From Candidatus Wallbacteria bacterium (GTDB lineage Bacteria > Muiribacteriota > UBA6191 > JACPRK01), in the NCBI GenBank assembly GCA_016213845.1, contig JACQZN010000036.1:1-64000 (forward strand): a stretch of DNA of 64,000 bases. The letters are read 5' to 3'. Positions within the stretch are counted from its first letter, which is position 1. Each line of letters begins with the position of its first letter. The position numbers and the translations under genes are program-made. Below the pieces are notes generated by a model that was not told the DNA's origin, searched no databases, and saw nothing but the letters and a program-made list of their open reading frames with translations. This document shows positions 18,892 through 28,855 of the stretch, one piece after another.

Positions 18892-19239
18892 GCCCTTCCC
18901 GGAGTTCAACTGTTTCCCTTCGCGCCCAGCGCGCAGCACGGCATCCAGGCCTGGATTGCCCGATCTACTTATCGGGTGATCGGGCCGAAGGGGATGAACG
19001 GGGGAAGATGGATTCATTCACTGTCCCACGGGCTCGGCGGAGAGACCGGGCGCCCCCCGGGCGCGTCCGAGCTGGGCAGGCTTGCGGCTCCTGTCCCCCG
19101 GCGCAACTCCGCAGGTCAGGGAGGTGGTAGCTTTGCCCGGGTGGGTCCACCGCCCCGCAAGCCCCCACGGCGGTGGCCCAGGGCCTTCCAAGCACTCAGG
19201 GGAGCTGACCGCCAGCCGGTCGAGGCGCACCGCAATCAC

Positions 19240-19251
19240 TTTGACCTCAAA
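19240..19251. promoter_or_regulatory. Putative MarR-family operator TTTGACCTCAAA
   Basis: TTTGA-CC-TCAAA, 16 bp upstream of an ATG; same dyad at three other positions near an encoded MarR protein. Confidence 0.55.
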
Positions 19252-19267
19252 CGAGTCGCCTGCTACC

Positions 19268-19444
19268 ATGAGCTTCGCCGGTGCTCTCATGGATGAATCG
19301 ACCTGCTACATGAACGCATTGCTCCACGAGCTGCGCGGTCTCATCGGGAAGCTCGACCTTCCGGAGGCTCTGGACCGACGCCTCGAGCACGTGCTGACTT
19401 CGTTGCAAAGCGCCCGCACGCTCTTGCCCGGGGAGACGAAGTGA
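19268..19444 (+). CDS. Small helical protein, translationally coupled to the ABC substrate-binding protein
   Basis: MSFAGALMDESTCYMNALLHELRGLIGKLDLPEALDRRLEHVLTSLQSARTLLPGETK; stop overlaps the GTG of the next gene. Confidence 0.5.
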   Translation: MSFAGALMDESTCYMNALLHELRGLIGKLDLPEALDRRLEHVLTSLQSARTLLPGETK

Positions 19445-20766
19445 GCTGGCCATCGTGCCCGGGCAACGCCGGAGGCCTCCCGGGCGCCATTCTCCTCGCC
19501 ATCTGCCTGCTCTCGCAGACGGGATGCTCGTCCGCACCCACGGCCAAGGACTCGGGGGCCGAACAGGTCCTGGTCGTCAAGATCGCCAAGCTGCCCGGTG
19601 GGCCGGAGGCCTGGGAGAGGCTGCTCGACGGCTTTCGCGCCGAGCACGCCGGCCTGGCCGTGCACACCGAGTGGCTGCCGAACGCCAGCGACGAACAGCA
19701 CCTGTTCTACGTGATCAACCTGGAAGCCGGAGCCGCAGACTTCGACGTCTTCGCCCTGGACGTGGTCTGGGTGCAGGAGTTCGCCCGCGCCGGATGGCTT
19801 CTGGACTTGACGGAGCGGTTGACGTCCGATGAGGTGAGGCTGCTCCGGGACGACTACTTCCGAGGCGCCGCCGCTTGCAGCTTCCTGGACGGCCGATGCT
19901 ACGCCATTCCATGGTTCACCGACGCCGGTCTGCTCTACTATCGCGAGGACCTGCTGAGCCGGTACGGCCTCTCGCCCCCTCGCACCTGGGACGAGCTGGC
20001 GCGCCAGGCCCAGCTTGTCCGCAAGAGGCAGGGCGACCCTGCTCTGGCGGGATTCCTCTTCCAGGGCAAGCAATACGAGGGGCTCGTCTGTGCCGCTCTC
20101 GAAGTGCTACGCGGTCACGGCGGCGACGTGCTGAGGGGAGGGAAGCCCTCCCTGAACGACCCGGCCTGCGTCCGGGCACTCGAGTTTCTGAGAGAGCTGG
20201 TCGTCTCGGACGTCAGCCCGCCGATGGTCCGCAGCGCGGACGAAGAGGCTACTCGACGGCTGTTTGGTGACGGCAAGGCCGTGTTTCTGCGCAACTGGCC
20301 CTACGCGTGGACGCTCTTCCAGGCCCCGGGCAGCGCGGTGAGAGGCAAAGTCGGCATCGCGCGAGTACCGGCGCAACCCGGAGCCGCCAGCGCCCCGACG
20401 CTGGGAGGATGGCAGTTCGGAGTGAACCGCAACAGCCGCCGGCCCGGACCTGCGGTGGAGCTGGTTCGCTACTTCATGAGGCCCGACATCCAACGCCGGC
20501 TCGTGCTGGAGCTGGGCCTCACCTCTCCGAGGAGATCGGTGCTGCGCAACCCCGAAATCCTCGCCGCCAATCCCTTCCTCGGAAAGCTGGTCGAGAGTCT
20601 GGAGTCGGCCTGTCCCAGGCCGCTTTCTCCCTACTACCTCGCCATTTCACACGAGCTGCAGTCCGCCTTCAGCGGCGTCGTGGCGGGAATCCGTCAACCT
20701 GCGCCGGCCTTGGCGCAGGCGCAGCGCCGAATCGAAGGCATCCTGGCACAGGAGGCCGCCCGATGA
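19441..20766 (+). CDS. ABC sugar-type extracellular solute-binding lipoprotein
   Basis: Lipobox (LSQTGCSS), family-1 SBP pattern (DVFALDVVWVQEFARAGWLLDLTERL, YAIPWFTDAGLLYYREDLL, GGWQFGVNRNSRRP). Confidence 0.9.
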   Translation: MSWPSCPGNAGGLPGAILLAICLLSQTGCSSAPTAKDSGAEQVLVVKIAKLPGGPEAWERLLDGFRAEHAGLAVHTEWLPNASDEQHLFYVINLEAGAADFDVFALDVVWVQEFARAGWLLDLTERLTSDEVRLLRDDYFRGAAACSFLDGRCYAIPWFTDAGLLYYREDLLSRYGLSPPRTWDELARQAQLVRKRQGDPALAGFLFQGKQYEGLVCAALEVLRGHGGDVLRGGKPSLNDPACVRALEFLRELVVSDVSPPMVRSADEEATRRLFGDGKAVFLRNWPYAWTLFQAPGSAVRGKVGIARVPAQPGAASAPTLGGWQFGVNRNSRRPGPAVELVRYFMRPDIQRRLVLELGLTSPRRSVLRNPEILAANPFLGKLVESLESACPRPLSPYYLAISHELQSAFSGVVAGIRQPAPALAQAQRRIEGILAQEAAR

Positions 20767-21689
20767 CGTCCGCGGAAGAGTCGGCCGGCGCTGTCCAAAC
20801 CCGGCTCGATGCCAGATCGCGCGCCGAAGAACGACTGGGCTGGACGCTGGTGGCTCCCGCTACCTTGGCGATCGCTTGCGTCGCCCTCTACCCCCTGGCG
20901 TGGGTCGTCTGGCTCTCGCTGCGCGACCGGATGATCCTCTTCGGTGTCGACCGCTGGTGCGGGCTGGCGAACTACAGCGCACTGCTCGGTGACGCGCGGT
21001 TCTGGAACGCTCTCTTCAACACCGGGCTCTTCACGGTTGAAACAGTCGCTGTCGAGCTGGTGGGCGGTCTGGCCATTGCACTCGTGCTGAATTGCAGTTT
21101 CCCGGGCCGCGGATTGGCGAGAGCCGCGGTGTTGATCCCGTGGGCGATTCCTACGGTCGTTTCGGCGCGGATGTTCGAATGGATGTACAACTCCGAAGCG
21201 GGCGTTGTGAACTACGTGCTGCGAGCGTCGGGGCTCGTCACCGGACCCGTGGACTGGCTCGGCGATCCCTTCTGGGCCTTCCAGGCCGCGGTACTGGTGG
21301 ACGTCTGGAAGACGACCCCTTTCGTGGCGCTGCTTCTGCTGGCCGGGCTGCAAGTCATCCCCGAGGAGCTCTACGAGGCTGCACGCGTCGATGGCGCAGG
21401 CGCAGTCTCACGCTTCCTCCATGTGACGCTGCCGTTGCTACGGCCGGCCCTCTTGACCGCCGCGCTGTTCCGCGCCCTCGACGCCTTCCGCGTCTTCGAT
21501 GCGATCTACGTCCTCACCGGCGGCGGCCCGGCCGACACGACGGAGACACTATCGCTCTACACTTACAAAGTTCTCTTCCAGACGATGCAGTTCGGGTTGG
21601 GCTCGGCGCTGGGAGTCGTGACCTTCCTTTGCGTCGTGGCGATCAGCGCCGTCTTTGTCCGATTGATGGCGCTGGAGGGCGTGCGATGA
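20763..21689 (+). CDS. ABC sugar permease, MalF type
   Basis: EAA loop LYEAARVDGAGAVSRFLHVTLPLLRP; 4-nt overlap with the upstream gene. Confidence 0.92.
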   Translation: MTSAEESAGAVQTRLDARSRAEERLGWTLVAPATLAIACVALYPLAWVVWLSLRDRMILFGVDRWCGLANYSALLGDARFWNALFNTGLFTVETVAVELVGGLAIALVLNCSFPGRGLARAAVLIPWAIPTVVSARMFEWMYNSEAGVVNYVLRASGLVTGPVDWLGDPFWAFQAAVLVDVWKTTPFVALLLLAGLQVIPEELYEAARVDGAGAVSRFLHVTLPLLRPALLTAALFRALDAFRVFDAIYVLTGGGPADTTETLSLYTYKVLFQTMQFGLGSALGVVTFLCVVAISAVFVRLMALEGVR

Positions 21690-22504
21690 GCCTCGGTCGC
21701 CTCGGGCTGGCCGCAGCGCTGGCGGTGATCGTCGCCTTCTGTACGGCCCCCTTCGCCTGGCAGGCGATCACCTCCCTGAAACCTGAGGCGGAGCTCATGC
21801 GCCTGCCTCCAGTGCTGCCGACGGTGCCGACGATCGAGCACTACCGGGAAGTCTTCGAGGGCCGGCCCTTTCTGCGCATCTTGCTCAACAGCCTGGGAGT
21901 GGCCGGGCTCACCACGATCCTGTGTCTCTTCATCGGCAGCTTCGCCGCCTACGCTCTGGCCAAGCTTCGATTCCGGGGCAAGGGGCTGTTGCTGACCGCC
22001 GTACTATCGGTGTCGATGTTTCCGGCGATCGCGACGGTGAGCCCGCTCTATCTCCTGATCCGCGCCCTCGGACTCCGCGACACCTGGGCCGCGCTGGTCG
22101 CCACGTACACGACCTTCGCATTGCCCCTGACGATCTACGTCCTGACGAACTTCTTCCGCGAGATTCCCGACGAGCTGCGAGAGTCCGCACAGGTCGACGG
22201 CTGCACGCCCCTGGGTGCCTTCATCCGGGTGATCCTGCCCCTGGCCACCCCGGGAATGTTCACGACCGCCATTCTGGTCTTCATCTTCGCATGGAACGAG
22301 TTCCTCTTCGCGCTCACGTTCACGGCAACCGAAGCGAGCCGTACGGTCCCCGTCGGCATCGCGCTCTTCACGGGCATCCACACCGTCCCCTGGGGCGAGA
22401 TCGCGGCGGCCTCGGTGGTAGTCACGATCCCGCTGGTGGTGCTGGTGCTCGTGTTCCAGCGACGCATCGTGGCGGGTCTCACGGCCGGAGCCGTGAAGGG
22501 ATGA
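21686..22504 (+). CDS. ABC sugar permease, MalG type
   Basis: LRESAQVDGCTPLGAFIRVILPLATPG EAA loop; FAWNEFLFALTFT. Confidence 0.92.
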   Translation: MSLGRLGLAAALAVIVAFCTAPFAWQAITSLKPEAELMRLPPVLPTVPTIEHYREVFEGRPFLRILLNSLGVAGLTTILCLFIGSFAAYALAKLRFRGKGLLLTAVLSVSMFPAIATVSPLYLLIRALGLRDTWAALVATYTTFALPLTIYVLTNFFREIPDELRESAQVDGCTPLGAFIRVILPLATPGMFTTAILVFIFAWNEFLFALTFTATEASRTVPVGIALFTGIHTVPWGEIAAASVVVTIPLVVLVLVFQRRIVAGLTAGAVKG

Positions 22505-22526
22505 TCCCGATGGAAGGAGCGGCGGC

Positions 22527-23738
22527 GTGCACACCCTGACGTTGTTCGGAGCCATGGTCCTGGCGGCGCTGCTGGCGGGCAAGGCCGCCGGTCTGCTGCG
22601 AGCTCCCAAGGTGACGGGCTACCTGCTGGCGGGACTGGCTCTCGGGCCTTCCGGGCTCGCCGTGGTCTCCGGAACGGCGACCGCACAGATGGGACTGCTG
22701 AGTCAGCTCGCCATCGCCCTGATCCTCTTCGACATCGGTGGCGAGTTCGACCCGGCCACCATCGAACGCCATGGCGGCCGCGGCCTTCGAGTCGCGCTGG
22801 TAGAAACTGCCATCACGGGCGTACTGGTGTTCTCGCTCACGATGGCCGCCGGGGCATCGCCAGCCGTTGCGGCCATGCTGGCGGCGCTCGCCCTGGAAAC
22901 GTCTCCTTCGGCGACAATCCTGGTGGTCAAGGAGTTCCAGGCCAAGGGACTCGTCACCTCGACGCTGCTCGCGGCGGTTGCGGCAGACATCCTGATCGCT
23001 GTCACGGCTTTTCACATAGTGCTGGTCATCGCCGGGCTCGCTACCCTGCCAGCAGCGCTATGGGCCGTTGGAGGGAGCATTCTGGTCGGCTCCGCGGCCG
23101 GTTGGCTGCTCGGCAGGATTGGACAGGCGCTCCCCAAGGACCCCGAGCTCCTACTGCTCGGATTCGGGCTGCTGCTCCTGACCCGGGGTGCCTCAAACAC
23201 GCTCGGTGTCTCGGGCATGCTCGCCATCTTCGTCGCCGGGGCCGTGACGGCCGGGTTCGGCGAAGTTCGCGCCCGCATCTTTCACATCCTCAAGCCCATC
23301 TCTGGCGTGCTCTACGCCCTCTTCTTCGTTCTCGCGGGGGCCAGCCTTCACCTGGATCTGCTGCCCGCCGTGGGTGTGGTCGGCGCGTCCTACGCCGCAG
23401 GACGGCTGGCAGGCAAGCTGCTCGGAGGATTCGCGGGGGCCGCGCTGCACCGGCGAAGCATGCCCCGATGGAAGACTCTCCCCCTGGGGCTCGTCTCTCA
23501 CGCCGGTGTGGCCATTGGGCTGGCGATGAGCCTGCAGCGTCACGCGCCCGACCTCTTGCCGACCGTGCAAGTCATCGTCTTGGCGTCCGTTGTCGTCTTC
23601 GAGCTTCTCGGACCGGTAGCGACCAAGGTCTGCCTGTCAATGGCCCAAGAAGCAGGACGCTCCACGGACGAGTTCGATCTGGATGTCCTCGACGAGAATG
23701 GCCATCCACCGGTTCCCGAAGGAGGGAAGTCGACTTGA
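22527..23738 (+). CDS. CPA2-family cation:proton antiporter (no TrkA-N domain)
   Basis: Kef-like TM protein (PKVTGYLLAGLALGPSGLAVV, LFDIGGEFD, ALALETSPSATILVVKEFQ); ends shortly after the last TM. Confidence 0.88.
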   Translation: MHTLTLFGAMVLAALLAGKAAGLLRAPKVTGYLLAGLALGPSGLAVVSGTATAQMGLLSQLAIALILFDIGGEFDPATIERHGGRGLRVALVETAITGVLVFSLTMAAGASPAVAAMLAALALETSPSATILVVKEFQAKGLVTSTLLAAVAADILIAVTAFHIVLVIAGLATLPAALWAVGGSILVGSAAGWLLGRIGQALPKDPELLLLGFGLLLLTRGASNTLGVSGMLAIFVAGAVTAGFGEVRARIFHILKPISGVLYALFFVLAGASLHLDLLPAVGVVGASYAAGRLAGKLLGGFAGAALHRRSMPRWKTLPLGLVSHAGVAIGLAMSLQRHAPDLLPTVQVIVLASVVVFELLGPVATKVCLSMAQEAGRSTDEFDLDVLDENGHPPVPEGGKST

Positions 23739-24520
23739 AGCGCCTTTCACCTGTCGCGATGGCCGTCCTGCTCACCTGGCCTGCGCTCGGGTCGCCGCCC
23801 CCGGCGCCGGTCCAATCCCAGCACATCACCCTGGGCGATGCCCAGGTCCAGGCCGGACAGCCGGTCAAGCTCACCCTGCCGGCCGGGTCTTTCGAGCGCC
23901 TGGAGTCGGCAATGCGCGGGCTGATGCCTCAGCCGGGTTCCGCGGACGCGTCGGTCGTGACTTCGCTTCCCCGACTGAGGCTGGTCTGGAGCTCCCCGGG
24001 CAGGCAACCGGAGACTTTCGTCGTGGCGGGCGACGCGCTGTCCCTGCCTGTCGCGGCGGACCTGAGCGCCACCTACTTCTACCACCTGGAAGCCAGGCCA
24101 CCGGAGGGGCTCTTGTTTCTCCGTGTTCCAGCGCCCGGTCTCGAGTTTCGCATCGACGCCGTCTTGGCCGGTGGCCCCGCGGTGCTCGAGGCCCCGGGGG
24201 ACCAGGAGGGCGTCTTCGGGGAGACAATCCCCCTGCGCATCCGGCTTGCCGATCCCTCGGCCGTCGGCCAGGTCGAGCTCCACCACCGTCTCGCACAGTC
24301 ATCCGGCTGGAGCATGACGCCCATGGAGCTCTCCGAGGGCACGCAGAACAACGGCATCTGGACCGCGAACCTGGTCCGCCCGCTCGGAGAGCACCCGTTC
24401 ATCGAGTACTACATCACGGCCCGGAATCTAGCCGGGCGGGCCACCGAGATCGGGACTGTCGAGAAGCCGCATCGGATCGTCGTCCAGAAGCCCGAGGTCC
24501 CGCCGGGCCTGGAGCCATGA
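23735..24520 (+). CDS. Secreted beta-sandwich protein A, paralogue of 27340-28248
   Basis: Signal-peptide-like N-terminus; VFGETIPLRIRLADPSAVGQVELHHRL...HPFIEYYITARNLAGRATEIGT; TTG start overlaps the antiporter stop. Confidence 0.6.
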   Translation: MKRLSPVAMAVLLTWPALGSPPPAPVQSQHITLGDAQVQAGQPVKLTLPAGSFERLESAMRGLMPQPGSADASVVTSLPRLRLVWSSPGRQPETFVVAGDALSLPVAADLSATYFYHLEARPPEGLLFLRVPAPGLEFRIDAVLAGGPAVLEAPGDQEGVFGETIPLRIRLADPSAVGQVELHHRLAQSSGWSMTPMELSEGTQNNGIWTANLVRPLGEHPFIEYYITARNLAGRATEIGTVEKPHRIVVQKPEVPPGLEP

Positions 24521-24561
24521 ACTGAGGCCACCGCGTCCGGACCCGGCTCTGCCCGCGGGTT

Positions 24562-25332
24562 CTACCAGGAATGTCGCGTGCCCATGCGCCGCCAGATCGC
24601 CTTGAGCGCGCGCCTGCCAGACGGGGGCTTCAGGGCGGACGGGACGCCGGCAGCGCGCAATCGAACATCCAGTGAGGGCTCTATCTTACGAACTCTGTCC
24701 ATCGCTCCGATGGCGCTCTTCCAGCCTGTGAAACTCCCGTATCGGAGCCTGAACCTGCCGGATCTTCGCACCGGGATGGGCGAAAAGGACTGACCCGGAA
24801 TCCCGAGCGCGACTCCCAGGTGAACCGCGGCTTCGGCGCTCGCAAAGGTACCTATCTCGAGTGATATCGAGCCAGCTCCGGTACGCGGTTCAACGCTACT
24901 CGCGGTTGCCGGCGCATGAGCGCCTCGGTCGGACGAAACCGGAAGGGACGAGCTCGCCCGTGCGCCGAGCGAGCGCGCGGGTGTCGGCGCGTTGCGGCCG
25001 CTAGCCGGTGGGGCAGTGCGGTCGACAGTCGAAGTGGCGATGGGAGAGGCGAGCTGTTCAGCGACGGCGAGCGAGCCTGGCGGCTGCAGGCGATTCGACG
25101 AAGACCGCTGGAGCGGCGGGCGCTGCCACCCTCGATCCGCGATGAGGTCGGAAGCGAGCACGGCAGAATAGATCACTATGCATGCCACCACCACCCAGGC
25201 GACGGCAGCCAGCGCCCGATCGAGACTTCGAGACTCCGCCAGCCCCCCGTTCGCGGTAGCGAGCCGCAGCGCCGCCGAGCTGGCGCACCGCCTACGAGCT
25301 GGTCTACCTCGAGTCTCGTCTCCCGAAAGCAT
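24562..25332 (-). CDS. Membrane-anchored SPOR-like protein
   Basis: One TM (VAWVVVACIVIYSAVLAS), linker, then SISLEIGTFASAEAAVHLGVALG...FRLRYGSFTGWKSAIGAMDRVRK resembling a SPOR domain. Confidence 0.55.
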   Translation of the reverse strand: MLSGDETRGRPARRRCASSAALRLATANGGLAESRSLDRALAAVAWVVVACIVIYSAVLASDLIADRGWQRPPLQRSSSNRLQPPGSLAVAEQLASPIATSTVDRTAPPASGRNAPTPARSLGARASSSLPVSSDRGAHAPATASSVEPRTGAGSISLEIGTFASAEAAVHLGVALGIPGQSFSPIPVRRSGRFRLRYGSFTGWKSAIGAMDRVRKIEPSLDVRLRAAGVPSALKPPSGRRALKAIWRRMGTRHSW

Positions 25333-25336
25333 CTTG

Positions 25337-25348
25337 TTTGACCTCAAA
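25337..25348. promoter_or_regulatory. Putative MarR-family operator TTTGACCTCAAA
   Basis: Identical to the site at 19240; 4 nt upstream of the ATG of the SPOR-like gene (minus strand). Confidence 0.55.
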
Positions 25349-25446
25349 CTACTATAACCTGGCTATCGGCATCCGGTCCACTCGACTTTCGTGGAGTCTG
25401 AGGATGGAAACTTGGAGCGTCACCATGACGACGTCAGGCGAGTCTC

Positions 25447-25460
25447 CTTTGAGCTCAAAG
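25447..25460. promoter_or_regulatory. Putative MarR-family operator CTTTGAGCTCAAAG
   Basis: Perfect 14-bp palindrome, identical to the site at 28856. Confidence 0.6.
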
Positions 25461-25537
25461 CATAGAGCACTTGCCAGGGAAGACATCGATGGCTCTGATA
25501 TCGCCACCGAACGAGCTGTGGCCTGCTCCCGTACCGC

Positions 25538-27343
25538 TCACTCGAAACTCGATCCGGCCGGTTGGCTCGCCCGTCCATGGACCAGAAGCAAGCCTGCGCG
25601 TGTGACAATCCCCTCGACCTGCCGGTTTGACTTACCCGCCTCGACCACGACGATTTCGACCTCGGGATCTTCGAGCGCCACGGCGGCAGCGGAGAGGGAA
25701 TCATCGGGCCTCAAGACCACGGGCCGGCCAGTGACGAACTCGAGTACCGGCTGCTGTTGCAGTTCCGCAAGCTCGCCGGGAGTGAGCCCGCGCAACCACG
25801 CAAATCCCAACACGCCGACGGCGGTCCCGTCCGGGGCGATGACGGGATAGTGGTGGTGCGGGCAGTCCGCGACTCGCTCTCGGGCCTGCTCGAGCGTGAG
25901 CCCCTCCCACAGAACAGGAACGTCTCGCTGCATGGCGTCCCGTACCTGCAGCCCCCCGAAAACAGGCCACGCGAACTCCGAGCGGTGCGCCGGCGATTGG
26001 CTTCGTGACGGCTCCTGGCGGCGATAGAGCGAAGTCCCCGAAGACATCAGAAAAGTGATCGCGCAGACCCACATCGAAGGCACCAGCAGCGTGTAGTTGC
26101 CGGTCATCTCGCTGACCATGATGACCGTCGAGATCGGCGCGTGCGCTATGCCGGCGAAGAACCCGGCCATTCCGACGATGATGAATGACGCCGGGTTGGG
26201 GGCGGCGGCGGGCCACGCGTCGTGGAAAACCATGCCCACGGCGCCGCCGAGGCAGCCGCCAACCACCATGGACGGACCGAACACGCCGCCGGAACCGCCG
26301 GAACCGATACTGCAAGACGTCGTCAGGATGCGCAGCAAGGCAAGCCCGATGAGTGTCGTGGCCGACCGATGCCCGAGTAAGGCTTCTTGCAGCTCGCCGT
26401 ACCCCGTGAACGCCGCCCCCGGAACGAAGAACGCGACGCAACCGGTCAGCAAGCCCCCGAGCGCAGGCGTGATCCAGCGCGGTGTTCCCAATCTTCGGAA
26501 CAGGTCGTGGGCACCGTAAAAGGACTTCACGAAGAGTGCTCCCGTCAACGCGGCAAGCACTGCCAGCAACGAGTACGGGATCAGCTCGACTGGGTTGTGG
26601 AAACCCACATCGGGCACTCGAAACAACGGGCTCCACCCGAAGATCGTCGCGAAGATCGAGTACGCCGTGATGGACGCGACGATCGAGGGCACCAGGACCT
26701 CATGCTCGAGCTCGGCAGAGGCGTACAGAATCTCACCCGCAAAGAGAGCACCCGCCAGCGGAGCCTTGAAAATTGCCCCGACTCCCGCCCCCATTCCTGC
26801 GGCCATCAAGACACGCCGCTCGCGATCGGACAGTCTCAGCGCACGGCCCAGCCAGGACGCAAATCCAGCCCCGATCTGCGCGATCGGACCTTCACGCCCC
26901 CCCGAACCGCCGGTTCCGATGACGATCGCCGCCGTGACCGCCTTCACTACCGGAACCCGCGAGCGAATGAAGCCGTTCTTCCTGTGGTACGCCTCGATCG
27001 CCGCGTCGGTACCGTGCCCCTCTGCCTCAGGCGCGAACCGTTGCACGATCAGTCCACTCGCCAGTCCGCCCAGCGCGGGCACGAGCAAGAACAGCCACGG
27101 ACGGAAGACCGCTTCCGGCAGCTTCATCAGCGCGGGCTCGCCCAACACCTCCGGTGGCGCATATCCGATCACGCTCCCCTGAAACAGCGCCAGGCTGCTC
27201 TGTAACATCACATAGAAGATCACGGCGCCCACACCCGAGGCAGCCCCCGTCACCACCGCCAGCAGGAATTGCCGGCCGAAAGCGCCGATGATGGGCAGTG
27301 TCGGCGAGTTCGAGGTGGTCGCGTGTTCGCCCGGACCGGTCAT
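25538..27343 (-). CDS. CLC-type chloride channel/antiporter with C-terminal CBS pair
   Basis: GTGGSGGREGPIAQIGAG, GAIFKAPLAGALFAGEILY, SIGSGGSGGVFGPSMVVGG, then two CBS-like repeats. Confidence 0.93.
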   Translation of the reverse strand: MTGPGEHATTSNSPTLPIIGAFGRQFLLAVVTGAASGVGAVIFYVMLQSSLALFQGSVIGYAPPEVLGEPALMKLPEAVFRPWLFLLVPALGGLASGLIVQRFAPEAEGHGTDAAIEAYHRKNGFIRSRVPVVKAVTAAIVIGTGGSGGREGPIAQIGAGFASWLGRALRLSDRERRVLMAAGMGAGVGAIFKAPLAGALFAGEILYASAELEHEVLVPSIVASITAYSIFATIFGWSPLFRVPDVGFHNPVELIPYSLLAVLAALTGALFVKSFYGAHDLFRRLGTPRWITPALGGLLTGCVAFFVPGAAFTGYGELQEALLGHRSATTLIGLALLRILTTSCSIGSGGSGGVFGPSMVVGGCLGGAVGMVFHDAWPAAAPNPASFIIVGMAGFFAGIAHAPISTVIMVSEMTGNYTLLVPSMWVCAITFLMSSGTSLYRRQEPSRSQSPAHRSEFAWPVFGGLQVRDAMQRDVPVLWEGLTLEQARERVADCPHHHYPVIAPDGTAVGVLGFAWLRGLTPGELAELQQQPVLEFVTGRPVVLRPDDSLSAAAVALEDPEVEIVVVEAGKSNRQVEGIVTRAGLLLVHGRASQPAGSSFE

Positions 27344-28248
27344 TTGCTCGGGGCCGTCGGGTCGAGCAGCCGCACTCGGAAGGGCAGCTCGGCAGTGCCG
27401 TAGGAAGAGCGATTCCCGGTCACGTCCTCGATATCGGCCCAGTACTCGATGAAGGCCTCGAGGCCAGGTGGGCGGTCGAGCTCGACGATCCACAGGCTCT
27501 CGGCCTCCGTACCCTCTGTGCGGGAGGCCGGGGAGGTCGAGTACTCCACGCCGACTTGCGACCGGTGGTAGACGGTTACAGTCGATAGGGGAGATGCAGA
27601 GAAGATCCGCATCCGGATGGGCACCCTCTCTCCGAAGATGACGTCGTCCAGGTTTCCTGTGCCTTCCAGAACGGTTGCCGTCTGAGCTCCGATGATCTCG
27701 GCCTTGAACCGGGCCGGGGGAGCTGGCGCCGTGAGCGCCAGGTCGCCTCCGGGAAGCCGCCACGTCAAGTAGTAGCTGGCCACACGAGGACGCCCCTTCT
27801 CGATGTAGAGCTCGACCGTGCCGCTTCTCATGGGCAGCAGAGCCTCCGAAGCCAGAGGGTCGCTCCAATGAACGATCGCGTCGAGCGGAATGGCGGAAGA
27901 AGTGGTGACCGGGGCCCCGGCCGCAGGGGCAAGCGTGTGCGAAATGCTGCGCAGGCACCGCCAGAGCCTTTCGGGGTCCTCCATCGAGAGCCGCAGACGA
28001 AGCAACCGGCCCATCTCCACCCGCAGGTTTCCCACCGGCGCTTCGAGCACGGCAGCCCCCGGGGGAACGCTCGCCCGGGCGACCGTGGATGCGGCCCTGG
28101 GCTCCTGGCCCGCCGCGATCGTTGCCTCCCGAGCACCCTGCGCCGGAGCCCGGGACTGGGCGCCGAGCGGCCCGGCGCTCCAGGCGCAGAGGAGCGGCAT
28201 CAGGCTCCAGAGCGCGAGGCGGGCGAGCGCCGTCGAGGGGGCGTTCAA
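27340..28248 (-). CDS. Secreted beta-sandwich protein B, paralogue of 23735-24520
   Basis: VIFGERVPIRMRIFSASPLSTVTVYHRS...LEAFIEYWADIEDVTGNRSSYGTAELPFRVRL; TTG start overlaps the marR stop, and its stop overlaps the CLC start. Confidence 0.6.
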   Translation of the reverse strand: MNAPSTALARLALWSLMPLLCAWSAGPLGAQSRAPAQGAREATIAAGQEPRAASTVARASVPPGAAVLEAPVGNLRVEMGRLLRLRLSMEDPERLWRCLRSISHTLAPAAGAPVTTSSAIPLDAIVHWSDPLASEALLPMRSGTVELYIEKGRPRVASYYLTWRLPGGDLALTAPAPPARFKAEIIGAQTATVLEGTGNLDDVIFGERVPIRMRIFSASPLSTVTVYHRSQVGVEYSTSPASRTEGTEAESLWIVELDRPPGLEAFIEYWADIEDVTGNRSSYGTAELPFRVRLLDPTAPSK

Positions 28249-28733
28249 CGGGTAATCTCCCTCAGCTCCAGGGACAGCGTCTCGAGAACGAGCCGAGCGG
28301 CCCGCACCTGCGCCGGCGTCAACTTCCGCAGCGCACCTTCGACGGCGGTCTCGATAGTGCCGGGGGTTCGCGTGTCGAGCCTTCGACCCAGCGGAGTCAG
28401 CCCGAGCAGCGCTCGCCGGCCATCGCCCGGCGCGCGCTGCCGCTCGACCCATCCCCGGGTCTCGAGCCGATGCAAGACCCCGGTGAGCGTGCTGGGATGC
28501 AGGTGCAGGATACCGGCAAGCCGGCCGGCCGAGATGCCCGGAAAGCGCCCTATGAGCCGCAGCGCGAGTCGCTGAGGCCCCGTCATGCCAAGCGTGGACC
28601 CCATGAGCTTCGAGGTCTTCTGCAAGCCGTGGTCGATGGCCCACAGCAGACGCATGAAGTCGAGCACTTCCCCCAGTGGCACCTCGTTCGGCTCGGCTGC
28701 TGACGGACTCCGGTGTCTCTTCTTTTCCCTCAT
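28245..28733 (-). CDS. MarR-family transcriptional regulator
   Basis: Winged helix: LGMTGPQRLALRLIGRFPGISAGRLAGILHLHPSTLTGVLHRLETRGWVERQRAPGDGRRALLGLTPLGRRL. Confidence 0.93.
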   Translation of the reverse strand: MREKKRHRSPSAAEPNEVPLGEVLDFMRLLWAIDHGLQKTSKLMGSTLGMTGPQRLALRLIGRFPGISAGRLAGILHLHPSTLTGVLHRLETRGWVERQRAPGDGRRALLGLTPLGRRLDTRTPGTIETAVEGALRKLTPAQVRAARLVLETLSLELREITR

Positions 28734-28855
28734 CGTTACTCCCCGGCCCAGGCCGATCGAAACTCGCGCTGCGCAGCGACCGTGCGGAAGCAGGAAGCCG
28801 CCTCCACGGAGAGCGTCAGCAGACGGGGCATCCCCGACAGTCTACCTCGTCACTG

